A stretch of 64,000 nucleotides of DNA from Balneolaceae bacterium (GTDB taxonomy: Bacteria; Bacteroidota; Rhodothermia; Balneolales; Balneolaceae), in the NCBI GenBank assembly GCA_034521495.1, contig JAXHMK010000011.1, positions 1 to 64,000 of the forward strand, in the 5' to 3' direction. Positions 45,775 through 54,826 of this stretch are shown one piece after another. How positions within the stretch are numbered: the stretch's first letter is position 1; each line of letters opens with the position of its first letter. Position numbers and translations under genes: made by a program. Below the pieces are notes generated by a model. The model did no database searches. It was given only the letters and a program-made list of their open reading frames with translations, and was not told the origin of the DNA.

Positions 45775-45806
45775 ATCCCAAGGCTTAAAAAAGTCCTGGG
45801 ATTTTT
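45775..45806 (+). terminator. Rho-independent terminator
   Basis: ATCCC-A-AGG (45775-45783, one bulged A) pairs with CCTGGGAT (45795-45802), and T residues continue to 45806. It sits 6 bp past the stop of the upstream hypothetical gene. Confidence 0.75.
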
Positions 45807-45901
45807 AAGCTGAGGACTTACCCCATTTTTGTAAGTGTAAACTTATTGCATGTTGTATGTCCTTTTGTCTTGATACAAAAGAACGAAAAATCAAGACTGT
45901 G

Positions 45902-46041
45902 AATACTTGGCGGCGGACACGAGTTCACCGTGGAATCCTTTCAATGGTCCATCAGGCTTTCAGCCCTTAAATTTCGCTCCTCGCCGGTATGAAAGGATTC
46001 TTCTCACGGTTCACTCGTTGTCCTTTTTCCCGCCAACTATT
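45902..46041. repeat. 140-bp MITE-like imperfect inverted repeat
   Basis: The left arm 45902-45943 (CTTGGCGG, CGGACA, CGAGTTCACCGTG, GAATCCTTTCA in order) is mirrored by the right arm 45990-46041 with small insertions. The centre is about 46 bp. Just upstream, at about 45863-45887, CTTTTGTCTTGATACAAAAG is a further palindrome. An 81-codon frame that starts in the right arm (45989) is taken as spurious. The rest of this 455-bp gap is AT-rich leader of the antiporter gene. Confidence 0.75.
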
Positions 46042-46224
46042 CAAGGTCGGTTATTTTCCCAAAATCCCATTTCCACTTGTTAAATGTATTAAACTGCTGT
46101 TATTTAATACTTTAGCATACTTAAACTTAAAATTTCGGGGTAACTTCTCTTTTAAGCTGGCGTGTATCACTCTAAAACAATTGGTACCTTCTCTATTTAA
46201 ATTTGAAGAAGAAATTTTTTGTAG

Positions 46225-47775
46225 ATGGACATAATTTGGGTAGGCGTCGCTTTTTTATTCGGCTTTGGTGTATCGAAGGTTAAACTTCCCCCACTGGTTG
46301 GATTTCTCCTGGCCGGTTTAATATTGTCAATTGCAGGTTATGAGGCAGGCGATATGCTCCACGAGATTTCACATCTTGGAGTGCTTTTTTTGTTGTTTAC
46401 CGTTGGTTTGCACATCCGACTCAAGAATATTCTTCGGTTTGATATTTTAGGAGTGAGCCTTATACATCTACTCTTCTCTACCCTTATTTTTACTCCTGTA
46501 GCCATTTTTTTTGGACTTGGAATTGAAGCGGCTGTCATTATTGCTGTTACTCTCGGTTTTTCAAGTACTGTATTAACAGCAAAAAATCTTGAACGAAGAA
46601 ATGAACTTGGAGCATTTTACGGGAGAACTGCTATCGGGATTCTTATCGTTCAGGATCTTGTAGCCATTGCACTAATTGCCTATATGGGCGGAGGAATTCC
46701 ATCTTTATGGGCACTATCCCTACTTGCGCTTCCGGTTCTCCGGCCACTATTGCTTAACATTCTAAGTGAGATTCGGGAGGATGAAATCTGGATGCTCCTC
46801 GGTCTTGCTCTTGCCCTGGGGGGAGCGGCGCTTTTTGATGCTTTTCATCTTTCAGGAGAGCTTGGGGCTCTTGCCACCGGAATGTTGATAGCTTCTGATG
46901 AAAGAGCCGATAAAATTGGCAAAAAGATGTGGGGAATAAAAGAGGCCTTTCTGGTTGGTTTTTTTCTTGAAGTGGGTCTTACGGGATTTCCTGAAACCAG
47001 CGGTTACTATTTCTTAGGAATTTTGATCGTTCTATTACCTCTAAAATCTATTCTTTTTTATTTATTATTTACACGGTTCAGGTTGCGTGGTCGAACCAGT
47101 TTTCTGGCTACTGTTTCACTAACCTCTTATAGTGAATTTACTCTTATTGCCGGGGCTGTTGCTGTATCCACCGGTGTTTTTTCATCTGAGACATTGGTTA
47201 TTTTGGGTTTAACTACTGCTGTTTCCTATGCATTGAACTCGCCAATCAGCATAAAAGAAGAGAAACTTTGGAACTTATGGCACGATTTCCTGATGAAGTT
47301 TGAACAGGAAGGCAAGCACCCGGAACACGAAACAGTGTCTTTGGGATCAGCAGAATTTCTGATTGTTGGAATGGGTAATGCCGGGCGAGCTGCTTATGAT
47401 AAATTGAAAACCGATGGAAAACCTGTTGTAGGTATGGATATTGACCCTGAAAGAATTGAGCGAAACCTTGCCGATGGCAGGCGTGTTGTTTATGGTGATA
47501 TACAGGATAGTGATTTGTGGCTAAATCTGGACCTAAGCAACATAAATTCCGTTATGATTGCAATGGGAAACGAAACAGTAAAAGTTAATGCCACCAAAAC
47601 TCTTCGGGCTATCGGTTTTGATGGTTTGATTTATGTATTAACCATGCGCGAAGAAGAGGCAAAAATTATGCAGGAAGCCGGGGCCAGTGCCGTTTCCATT
47701 CCCATTAAAGAAGCGGGGGAACGATTGGCTGAGTTCAGTGCTGAAATTGCAAACAACAAAAAAGCTTCAATATGA
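46225..47775 (+). CDS. CPA2-family cation:proton antiporter with RCK/TrkA-N domain (KefB/C-like)
   Basis: 516 aa. Residues 1-350 contain 11-13 membrane helices with the CPA2 signature GILIVQDLVAIALIAYMGGG near 145. From 375 a Rossmann RCK domain begins (FLIVGMGNAGRAAYDKL, Asp at VVGMDID) that usually senses nucleotides and gates K+ or Na+ exchange. Its stop overlaps the ATG of a thioredoxin-fold protein by four bases (ATGA), so the two are made together. Confidence 0.92.
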   Translation: MDIIWVGVAFLFGFGVSKVKLPPLVGFLLAGLILSIAGYEAGDMLHEISHLGVLFLLFTVGLHIRLKNILRFDILGVSLIHLLFSTLIFTPVAIFFGLGIEAAVIIAVTLGFSSTVLTAKNLERRNELGAFYGRTAIGILIVQDLVAIALIAYMGGGIPSLWALSLLALPVLRPLLLNILSEIREDEIWMLLGLALALGGAALFDAFHLSGELGALATGMLIASDERADKIGKKMWGIKEAFLVGFFLEVGLTGFPETSGYYFLGILIVLLPLKSILFYLLFTRFRLRGRTSFLATVSLTSYSEFTLIAGAVAVSTGVFSSETLVILGLTTAVSYALNSPISIKEEKLWNLWHDFLMKFEQEGKHPEHETVSLGSAEFLIVGMGNAGRAAYDKLKTDGKPVVGMDIDPERIERNLADGRRVVYGDIQDSDLWLNLDLSNINSVMIAMGNETVKVNATKTLRAIGFDGLIYVLTMREEEAKIMQEAGASAVSIPIKEAGERLAEFSAEIANNKKASI

Positions 47776-48419
47776 AACCGACTCTGATTTATACTTTTGA
47801 TCCACTTTGCGGATGGTGCTTTGGATTTCACCCCATCATGAAAAAATTGAAAGAGCGTTTTGAGGATGAATTATATGTGAAAGTGATACCGGGTGGTTTA
47901 GCAACGGGCGAAAATGCTCAAAAAATAAGCGAAGGCTACGATTATATCTTAAATGCACTGAAACGGGTTGAAGATACAACAGGCGTTCAGTTCGGTGAAA
48001 ACTTTAAACTTCTGGCTGAAGAGGGGTCATATTTCTATAATTCTGAGCCTTCATGCAGAATTCAAAATGTAGTTAATGAAATAAAACCGGATGAGTCACT
48101 AAAATTCGCCGGCACTTTGCATGAAGCATTTTTTGTTGATGGAAAAAACATGAATGAATGGGATACATTTGCTGACCTGCTTACTCAACACTCTGTCGAT
48201 TTGGAAAAAGCAAAATCTCTATACGAGTCGGAAGAAATCAAACAAAAAACAACCGAGCAGTTTGAATGGTGTGCTAAAAATGAAGCAACTGCCTTTCCAA
48301 CGCTTCTTCTTCATATCGGTGATGAGATTGGCGTAATGTCCCGCGGTTATCGTCCATTTGATATTCTTGAATCTCATTTACATCACCTGTTGAACAACAT
48401 TAAAAAAGTTCAGGATTAA
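47772..48419 (+). CDS. DsbA/FrnE-like thioredoxin-fold protein
   Basis: 215 aa. The active site DPLCGWCFGF places a CxxC (CGWC) at residues 13-16, an all-helical insertion follows, and the cis-proline segment is FPTLLLHIG near 176. There is no signal peptide, so it is probably cytoplasmic. The family (FrnE, DsbA-like isomerases) handles protein or small-molecule thiols. Coupling to a Kef-like antiporter hints at redox control of ion flux, but this is inference. Confidence 0.87.
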   Translation: MKPTLIYTFDPLCGWCFGFHPIMKKLKERFEDELYVKVIPGGLATGENAQKISEGYDYILNALKRVEDTTGVQFGENFKLLAEEGSYFYNSEPSCRIQNVVNEIKPDESLKFAGTLHEAFFVDGKNMNEWDTFADLLTQHSVDLEKAKSLYESEEIKQKTTEQFEWCAKNEATAFPTLLLHIGDEIGVMSRGYRPFDILESHLHHLLNNIKKVQD

Positions 48420-48469
48420 GCTTAACGTAAAGCACTTTTAAATACATCTCTTTTGATGTAGTATGCGGT

Positions 48470-49366
48470 ATGCAAAATCAAGACACTCGCATTTGCTTTA
48501 TTTTCAATCCTGCGGCCAATCGAAACCGCTCCCTTCAGCATGTTGACTGGCTTCGACAGAAGGCGTCATCATTCTGGAAAAATTACGAGATCGTGATTGC
48601 TGACAAAGGGGAATCACTGATTGATCTTGCCCAATTAAAATCAAAATTTTTTGATGTAATTGTTGCTTGCGGCGGAGATGGAACTATCAGCCAAATCGTA
48701 AACGGACTTGCTCAAACCGATACCGTTTTAGGTGTGCTGCCAATTGGTTCAGGAAATGATTTTGTGAAATCAATCGGACTCAATAAACCCCTTCCCGAAT
48801 GTCTTGAAATTATCCATCAACAAAATATCTCAACCATTGACTTAATACGATATGAAGGAGATGCCGAGGGGTGGTGTGCAAATACAATTGGCATGGGCAT
48901 AGATGGATGGGCAAATTATTATGCAGATCAGATATCCTGGATTAAAGGGCGAATGCAATATTATTTGGGAGCTTTAAAGGCAATTTTGAATTTCCGGGGA
49001 TCTCATATAACTATTCAATCAAAAGAGTTCTCAGAGAACGGTAAATTCATGATGGCAACGATCTGCAACGGAAAATGGGAAGGGGGAAACTTCTTTGTTG
49101 CCCCGAATGCTGATATGGGAGATGGAAAGCTGGATATATTAACAATAAAAAAGGTTTCCGTTCTGTTTCTTATTGCATATCTGTTGAGGTTTAGGTGGGG
49201 ACCCGCACCCTGGATGAAAGGAATAAAAACGTTCAGGACTGAAAGTATTGAACTTTCGAGTTCGGCCCCGGTTGCCGTTCACAGGGATGGTGAACATCTT
49301 GGAACAGACATCCGTCATTTAAAATTTACCGTTGCAAAAAAAGCCTTACGGGTGATAACTCCATAG
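48470..49366 (+). CDS. Diacylglycerol-kinase-family lipid kinase
   Basis: 298 aa. The nucleotide-binding GGDGT is at 68-72, with LGVLPIGSGNDFVKSI following near 87 (GTGND motif as GSGND). A C-terminal beta-sandwich includes APNADMGDGKLDILTI near 209. It phosphorylates diacylglycerol, ceramide or a related lipid. An alpha-oxoamine synthase family gene that could make a sphingoid base lies about 2.7 kb downstream, which makes ceramide a candidate, unproven. Confidence 0.9.
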   Translation: MQNQDTRICFIFNPAANRNRSLQHVDWLRQKASSFWKNYEIVIADKGESLIDLAQLKSKFFDVIVACGGDGTISQIVNGLAQTDTVLGVLPIGSGNDFVKSIGLNKPLPECLEIIHQQNISTIDLIRYEGDAEGWCANTIGMGIDGWANYYADQISWIKGRMQYYLGALKAILNFRGSHITIQSKEFSENGKFMMATICNGKWEGGNFFVAPNADMGDGKLDILTIKKVSVLFLIAYLLRFRWGPAPWMKGIKTFRTESIELSSSAPVAVHRDGEHLGTDIRHLKFTVAKKALRVITP

Positions 49367-49368
49367 AA

Positions 49369-49569
49369 CTACTGAATTTGATAATACTCTTCATAAACGT
49401 AATTCCACAAACCGGCAAGATTAGATCCTTTGTTGTGTGGATTTTTTGAGGAAGATGATTTCATGGCGTCAATACAGGCTCTTTCACGAGCATGCCGAAT
49501 GGCTTTCATCTGGTGTTTGGTAGGATTCTCAATCATTTCTTCGTACATCTCAATATCGGAATCAGACAT
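49369..49569 (-). CDS. Small conserved-looking protein, function unknown
   Basis: 66-aa acidic/basic protein (MSDSDIEMYEEMIENPTKHQ at the start, LAGLWNYVYEEYYQI at the end) with no recognised domain. It ends 3 bp after the stop of the lipid kinase on the opposite strand and is divergent from the LVIVD lipoprotein gene. ATG start and coherent composition argue for a real gene. Confidence 0.6.
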   Translation of the reverse strand: MSDSDIEMYEEMIENPTKHQMKAIRHARERACIDAMKSSSSKNPHNKGSNLAGLWNYVYEEYYQIQ

Positions 49570-49686
49570 AATATTTGTTTGTATATTAGAGGTTGATGGT
49601 TGGTTCTTCTAAAATGGCAGAAGTTCTCGTTAAATCAAGTTTTAACGCTTACTCTTCAAAGCCGCACATTATTTATAACGGATTTT

Positions 49687-50988
49687 ATGGCTAAAATGTT
49701 TCGTTATTTCGTTGTTTTAAGCGTTTTATCAACACTCCTCATAGTAAGCTGCCAGTCGAATACTTCACCCGAAAAGCCCTCTTACACTCCTTGTACCAAT
49801 GGATTTTCAGATGGTTTTCCCTGTAACAATGTAAGTCTTTATGCCCATGTTGATACCTCTCAACTCTCCGGGGAACTGTTAAGTGATATCTGGGGATGGA
49901 TCGACCCGGAAACTGGTAAAGAGTACGCCATCGTTGGATTAAATAACGGCGTTGATATTGTAGATGTAACAGATCCATCAGATCCTGAGGTCATCGGATT
50001 TATTCCTGAGCCAAATACCTCCACTGAAAAGTCTATTACATTCCAGGCTCACGATGACGGTGACGGCCTGAAGGAAAACTCTGCCTGGCGTGATATGAAA
50101 GTACATAAGAATACACTCTATATTGTGAGTGAACAGGCCAGCTACGGACTTCAATTTTTTGATTTGACCCTGCTTCGGGAAGTTGAAAATCCACCGGTCG
50201 AATTTTCCGAATATGGCAGATATACTGAGTTTGGGAATGCTCATAATATTTTTGTCAACGAAAATAGTGAATATCTCTATGTTACCGGCAGCACTACAGG
50301 TGTACTATGTGCAGAGCAAGGTGGTTTGCATATGATTGAGATCTCCTTTCCCCATCAACCCAAATTTGCAGGATGTTATGTGGATGAAAACGCCGGCGGA
50401 TTTACAACGAGCGGTTATATTCACGACACTCAGTGCGTTATCTATTCCGGTCCTGATGCAGATTATCAAGGCAAAGAGATATGTTTTAATTCCAGCGAGG
50501 AAGTTTTTTTGATATCTGATGTAACGGATAAAAATGATCCAGCCACAATTTCAATGGAGACCTATCCCGGCTCAAGTTATATTCACCAGGGCTGGCTGTC
50601 TGAAGATCAGCGATACTTTTTTATGAATGATGAGTTGGATGAACGATACAATCACACCAATACCCGAACCTATGTTTGGGACTTGCAGGATTTAGATCAA
50701 CCTGAAATGATTGGACATTATCAGCACAGCACTCCCGGTATCGATCACAATCTCTACATTAAAGATGATTTTATGTACCAGGCAAATTATACTGCCGGCC
50801 TTAGAGTTCTGGATATATCTGATCCAACTCCCGCAAACATTTCTGAAGTAGCCTATTTTGATACAACACCCCAAAATGAGTCTGTTACTTTTGGCGGACT
50901 TTGGTCAGTATACCCGTGGCTTTTGGGCGACAAAATTATCGTAAGCGATATTAACCAGGGACTTTTCATTTTAAAATTTCAACCATGA
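49687..50988 (+). CDS. LVIVD-repeat lipoprotein (choice-of-anchor B family)
   Basis: 433 aa from the ATG at 49687 (the frame extends to 49600). A lipoprotein signal ends at Cys22 (LLIVSC). Repeats of the form VDIVDVTDPSDPEVIGFI near 85 and LRVLDISDPTPANISEVAY near 376 build a beta-propeller. GNAHNIFVN, YIHDTQCVIYSG and IDHNLYI are typical of this extracellular family. It is cell-surface exposed, ligand unknown. Its TGA overlaps the reductase ATG. Confidence 0.88.
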   Translation: MAKMFRYFVVLSVLSTLLIVSCQSNTSPEKPSYTPCTNGFSDGFPCNNVSLYAHVDTSQLSGELLSDIWGWIDPETGKEYAIVGLNNGVDIVDVTDPSDPEVIGFIPEPNTSTEKSITFQAHDDGDGLKENSAWRDMKVHKNTLYIVSEQASYGLQFFDLTLLREVENPPVEFSEYGRYTEFGNAHNIFVNENSEYLYVTGSTTGVLCAEQGGLHMIEISFPHQPKFAGCYVDENAGGFTTSGYIHDTQCVIYSGPDADYQGKEICFNSSEEVFLISDVTDKNDPATISMETYPGSSYIHQGWLSEDQRYFFMNDELDERYNHTNTRTYVWDLQDLDQPEMIGHYQHSTPGIDHNLYIKDDFMYQANYTAGLRVLDISDPTPANISEVAYFDTTPQNESVTFGGLWSVYPWLLGDKIIVSDINQGLFILKFQP

Positions 50989-51902
50989 CACAAACAGAAT
51001 CAAACCGAATAAATCTACACCATAACGGACCTGAATTTTCTAAACTTGCAGCCGGATTTTGGCGACTGAACGAGTGGAACATCTCCACTACCGAGCTGAT
51101 CGATTTTATTGAAACTTGCCTGGAAGTTGGCATTACTACTATGGACCATGCTGATATTTATGGGGACTATCAAAATGAAGGTATTTTTGGCAAAGCGTTG
51201 AAAGAACGGCCCGATCTGCGGGAAGAGATAGAGATTGTATCGAAGTGTGGAATTTGCCTGCCGGTTGAAAGTCGGCCACAATATAAACTTCAGCACTATA
51301 ACACAACAGCAGAACATATTCGAACCTCTGTTGAAAATTCCCTTCAACAATTGAATACAGAATACCTGGATTTGATACTCATCCACCGCCCGGATCCTTT
51401 GATGGACGCTTCAGAAATGGCAGATATTTTCATGAAGCTGCTTGACGAGGAAAAAATTAAATATGTGGGTGTTTCAAACTTCACAACATCGCAGTTTAAA
51501 CTTCTTCAAAGTAAGTTAGATATTCCTCTCGTCACCAATCAGGTTGAATGTTCACTGCTTCATCTTGATGCTATTTACGACGGCACGTTCGATCAATGCC
51601 AGGAACTCAATATCTCTCCTATGCTTTGGTCGCCATTTGCAGGCGGGAAGCTCTTCACGGATAACACTAAACGGATCAAAAGAATTAAAAAAACCGGGGA
51701 TAAACTTTGCAAAAAGTACAACATCGAATTCGATCAGCTTGCATTAGCCTGGTATCTGCGGCTCCCCGGTAATCCACTTGTTGTTCTTGGAACCGGCAAG
51801 AAAAAGCGCATCAAAAAAGCCTCAAAAGCCTTAAACATAAAACTCGAGCGCCAGGATTGGTTCCGAATGCTTGAAGCATCACAGGGAGAACCGGTGCCTT
51901 AA
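50985..51902 (+). CDS. Aldo/keto reductase (YdhF-like)
   Basis: NADPH-dependent reductase of 305 aa with the tetrad Asp (TMDHADIYGDY), Tyr, Lys (IVSKCGI) and His (LILIHRPDPL) near residues 46-130. The C-terminal NADPH-binding segment VVLGTGKKKRI is near 266. It sits in the YdhF group of oxidoreductases with unknown substrate. Translationally coupled to the preceding lipoprotein gene. Confidence 0.9.
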   Translation: MTQTESNRINLHHNGPEFSKLAAGFWRLNEWNISTTELIDFIETCLEVGITTMDHADIYGDYQNEGIFGKALKERPDLREEIEIVSKCGICLPVESRPQYKLQHYNTTAEHIRTSVENSLQQLNTEYLDLILIHRPDPLMDASEMADIFMKLLDEEKIKYVGVSNFTTSQFKLLQSKLDIPLVTNQVECSLLHLDAIYDGTFDQCQELNISPMLWSPFAGGKLFTDNTKRIKRIKKTGDKLCKKYNIEFDQLALAWYLRLPGNPLVVLGTGKKKRIKKASKALNIKLERQDWFRMLEASQGEPVP

Positions 51903-52045
51903 GTATCATATTTTAATCTACACAACTCTCTTATAACTTTTGACATGCTTGCCAATTTCCTTACTTTTGAAAAGTTCAACAAAAGATAAATATAGTACTG
52001 TTTCAGTAAATATTACCAGTATAAAAATTTAGCTTAAATCTCTTT

Positions 52046-53275
52046 ATGGATCTATTTAAAAAGCTGGAAAACCGTCCAAGTCCTTTAGGGGAATTCACAT
52101 CAGACGGATACGGCTATTATACATTCCCCAAACTTGAAGGACCTTTGGGGCCCAAAATGAAATTTAATGGTAAAGATGTTGTCGTTTGGAGTATTAACGA
52201 TTATTTAGGCATCGGTGCCAATCCAGACATTCACGAAGTCGATCATCAGGCAGCCAAAAAACACACGTTCAGTGTACCAATGGGAGCCCGGCTTATGACC
52301 GGCAACTCCGATCAACACGAAGCGCTGGAAAAAGAACTGGCTGATTTTGTTCATAAACCTCATGCCCTGTTACTTAACTACGGATACCAGGGAATTATGA
52401 GCGTAATACACGGACTGGTTGATCGCAATGATTTCTTGATTTATGATGAATTGAGCCATGCTTGTATTGTGGACGGGAAGCAGCTCGCTATGAGTGATAA
52501 ATCCGTTTATAAACACAATGATATTGAAAGTCTCGAGAAACAACTGAAACGGGCAGCATCCAGGGCTAAGGAAAACTCTTCTATCCTGGTGGTTACCGAA
52601 GGAGTTTTTGGAATGACCGGCGATCTCGGGAAACTAAAAGAGATCATTGCTCTGAAAGAAAAATACGATTTCCGTCTGCTTGTGGATGATGCACACGGCC
52701 TTGGCACCCTCGGTGAAGATGGATCGGGTACCGGAACACATTTAGGTGTTCAGGATGGAGTTGATATCTACTTTGGTACTTTTGCAAAATCAGTTGCGTT
52801 AATCGGTGCTTTTGTAGCGACCGAACCGCGCGTTGTAGAATTTTTGAAAGCAAACACCCGGAGCCAGATTTTTGCCAAATCACTGCCGCTGGCTATTGTT
52901 GAATCGGCCCGAAAACGTATTAAGCTGATCAGAGAAAATCCCCAGTGGAGAGAAAAACTTTGGGAAAACACTCTGAGACTTCGAAATGGATTGAGAGATA
53001 TTGGTTACAATGTATTACCGTCTGAGAGTCCCGTTACACCCGTTCTTACAGAAGGAAGTACCGAACTTTGTACCACAATTATGCGTGAACTTCGGGAAAA
53101 ACACGGCGTATTTGTCAGTGGTGTTGCCTACCCGGTGGTTCCGCGCGGCATGGTTTTGATTCGGCTGATCCCGATGGCATCACACACAGATAAGCATATC
53201 GATAAAACGCTTAATGCGTTTGAAGCGATCAAACCAATTGTATTTCAGAACGTGAGCGAAAAAATTTCTGCCTGA
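52046..53275 (+). CDS. Alpha-oxoamine synthase family PLP enzyme
   Basis: 409 aa, fold type I. The PLP lysine is in FGTFAKSVALIGAF near 248. Asp and His of LLVDDAHGLGTLG are near 216, and VWSINDYLGIGANPDI near 50 opens the fold. The family joins an amino acid to an acyl-CoA or ACP: 8-amino-7-oxononanoate synthase, 2-amino-3-ketobutyrate ligase or serine palmitoyltransferase. Absence of biotin or threonine genes nearby leaves a lipid role possible. The reaction cannot be fixed by sight. A strong terminator follows. Confidence 0.85.
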   Translation: MDLFKKLENRPSPLGEFTSDGYGYYTFPKLEGPLGPKMKFNGKDVVVWSINDYLGIGANPDIHEVDHQAAKKHTFSVPMGARLMTGNSDQHEALEKELADFVHKPHALLLNYGYQGIMSVIHGLVDRNDFLIYDELSHACIVDGKQLAMSDKSVYKHNDIESLEKQLKRAASRAKENSSILVVTEGVFGMTGDLGKLKEIIALKEKYDFRLLVDDAHGLGTLGEDGSGTGTHLGVQDGVDIYFGTFAKSVALIGAFVATEPRVVEFLKANTRSQIFAKSLPLAIVESARKRIKLIRENPQWREKLWENTLRLRNGLRDIGYNVLPSESPVTPVLTEGSTELCTTIMRELREKHGVFVSGVAYPVVPRGMVLIRLIPMASHTDKHIDKTLNAFEAIKPIVFQNVSEKISA

Positions 53276-53311
53276 TTCAACAGCAGAAGTTTTTAGCACT
53301 TTATTAAACAT

Positions 53312-53362
53312 TGTCTCTGTTGATTCTAACACTAATTTGCAATCGACAGAGACATTTTTTTT
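53312..53362 (+). terminator. Strong Rho-independent terminator
   Basis: TGTCTCTGTTGATT (53312-53325) pairs with AATCGACAGAGACA (53341-53354) over 14 bp with one G-U, loop 15 nt, followed by eight T residues. It ends the oxoamine synthase transcript. The ATG of the next gene follows seven bases after the T-tract, so that gene needs its own promoter inside or beyond the hairpin. Confidence 0.9.
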
Positions 53363-53368
53363 CTGCTT

Positions 53369-54439
53369 ATGAGACTCCGCTTCTTACTTTACACAACTTT
53401 TCTTTTTGGGCTTATCCTGCTGCCGGGGTGCGACTCATCTTCCACCAGTTCTGAAGTTGAGGATAGTATTATACCAACCGAAAACCTCGAAGCCGCCCGC
53501 ACCTACGCAATGGAAAACGAAAATGGCGATCCCAAGGGGCAGGCTCTTGTTATTTGGCACAATGGTAACATTTTACTTGAAGAGTATAGATCCAACTTCG
53601 ATGGACAACAATTGCATCCGTTGTTCAGCGGTTCAAAAAGTTTTGCCGGAATGCTGGCCGCGATCGGTGTTGAAAATGAGCTTTTCACCTTTGAAACCAC
53701 TCTTGGCGAACTCATCCCCGATTGGGATCCCGACAGTGAACGCGGAAATATTACCATTCGTCAGCTTTTGAACCTCACATCCGGAATTGAAACCCCATCG
53801 GCCGGAACCGTCCAAACCGCCGAAGAGTGGCTGGGCGCCGATATGGAGTTCGAACGAGGTTCCACGTTTACCTATGGCCCCACCCCGTTTTATATCTTTT
53901 CATGGATTTTTATAGAAGTACTGGGAATTGATCCAATCGAATACCTCGATAAAAATGTTTTCACTCCATTGGGGCTTGTACGCGGCAATTGGAACAATAT
54001 GGACTTTTTCTATCCCAATTTGGCTTACGGAGCTCGATATCCTGCACTTGACTGGCTCCAAATTGGAATCATGTTGATGAATGGCGGCACATTAAACGGC
54101 ACCAAAATCATTTCCGAAGATCTCCTGAATGAACTATTAACACCAAGTGATGCCGAACCCGGCTATGGAATTACATTCTGGCTGAATACACCTGTTGGTC
54201 AACAGAAAAGATCGGTGAACAATATTCCTGAACACGCGAAAAACCAGAACACTGATAAGATGATATCGGATCTGATGCCGGATGATCTTTTTATGATGTC
54301 AGGTTTTTTAGGGCAGAAATTATATGTAATTCCCTCTCTGAATCTCGTGATCGTACGCTTTGGGTTAATCGGTGTCTTTACCGATGAGGAGTTCTTTTCG
54401 AGACTGATGGAGGGAGTGGATCAAACTTCTTTAGAATAA
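53369..54439 (+). CDS. Serine hydrolase lipoprotein (class C beta-lactamase fold)
   Basis: 356 aa, lipoprotein signal to Cys21 (LLPGC). The nucleophile motif S-x-x-K is Ser87/Lys90 in FSGSKSFAG. The second motif is Tyr-Gly-Pro (FTYGPTPFY near 168) where Tyr-x-Asn is usual, and the third is GFLGQ near 311 in place of KTG or HxG. It is more likely an esterase, peptidase or D-aminopeptidase-like enzyme of the outer membrane than a true beta-lactamase. Its start is close behind a terminator. Confidence 0.85.
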   Translation: MRLRFLLYTTFLFGLILLPGCDSSSTSSEVEDSIIPTENLEAARTYAMENENGDPKGQALVIWHNGNILLEEYRSNFDGQQLHPLFSGSKSFAGMLAAIGVENELFTFETTLGELIPDWDPDSERGNITIRQLLNLTSGIETPSAGTVQTAEEWLGADMEFERGSTFTYGPTPFYIFSWIFIEVLGIDPIEYLDKNVFTPLGLVRGNWNNMDFFYPNLAYGARYPALDWLQIGIMLMNGGTLNGTKIISEDLLNELLTPSDAEPGYGITFWLNTPVGQQKRSVNNIPEHAKNQNTDKMISDLMPDDLFMMSGFLGQKLYVIPSLNLVIVRFGLIGVFTDEEFFSRLMEGVDQTSLE

Positions 54440-54492
54440 AGAATACTGAACAAGGAATAACGAATATCGAAATTTCTTAATTCTTACTCGTT

Positions 54493-54534
54493 CCGATGCT
54501 CTGCTTCGGGACGCACTCCCGGAAGCTCCGCTTC
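54493..54534. repeat. Tandem pair of short palindromes
   Basis: CCGATGC/GCTTCGG around TCT and GGAAGC/GCTTC around TCC, separated by GACGCACTCCC. It belongs to a 387-bp gap that holds no gene I can support, with further short self-complementary bits (CCTGAAAAGTTCGG near 54560) and an AT-rich leader for the peptidase gene. Confidence 0.6.
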
Positions 54535-54826
54535 TAATAAATTCTCTCGCTACCATCCTGAAAAGTTCGGGCTAAAGATTCGCGAACTCTTCGAAAACTT
54601 CGCGGATCTCAGGAATGTATCCTCTTAAATCGCTTGATTCAAACTCAGAATCCCGTTATCGTGTCAACAAATTAAATCAGTCGAAGACATTGTATTTTTT
54701 CTTACTACTACAATCTATTGCAATAGGCAAAATGTAATTTTCCGTTTCTGAGCATATTACCAGCACTAAAAATACAATGTCTCACACACATCGATCCGAT
54801 CACTCCAACAATTTAATCAATATCTC

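Noticed and set aside
45989-46234. 81-codon frame
   Set aside because: It starts within the arm of the MITE-like element and overlaps the start of the antiporter gene.
49600-49686. Upstream extension of the LVIVD lipoprotein
   Set aside because: The lipoprotein signal peptide begins at the ATG at 49687. The extension would bury it.
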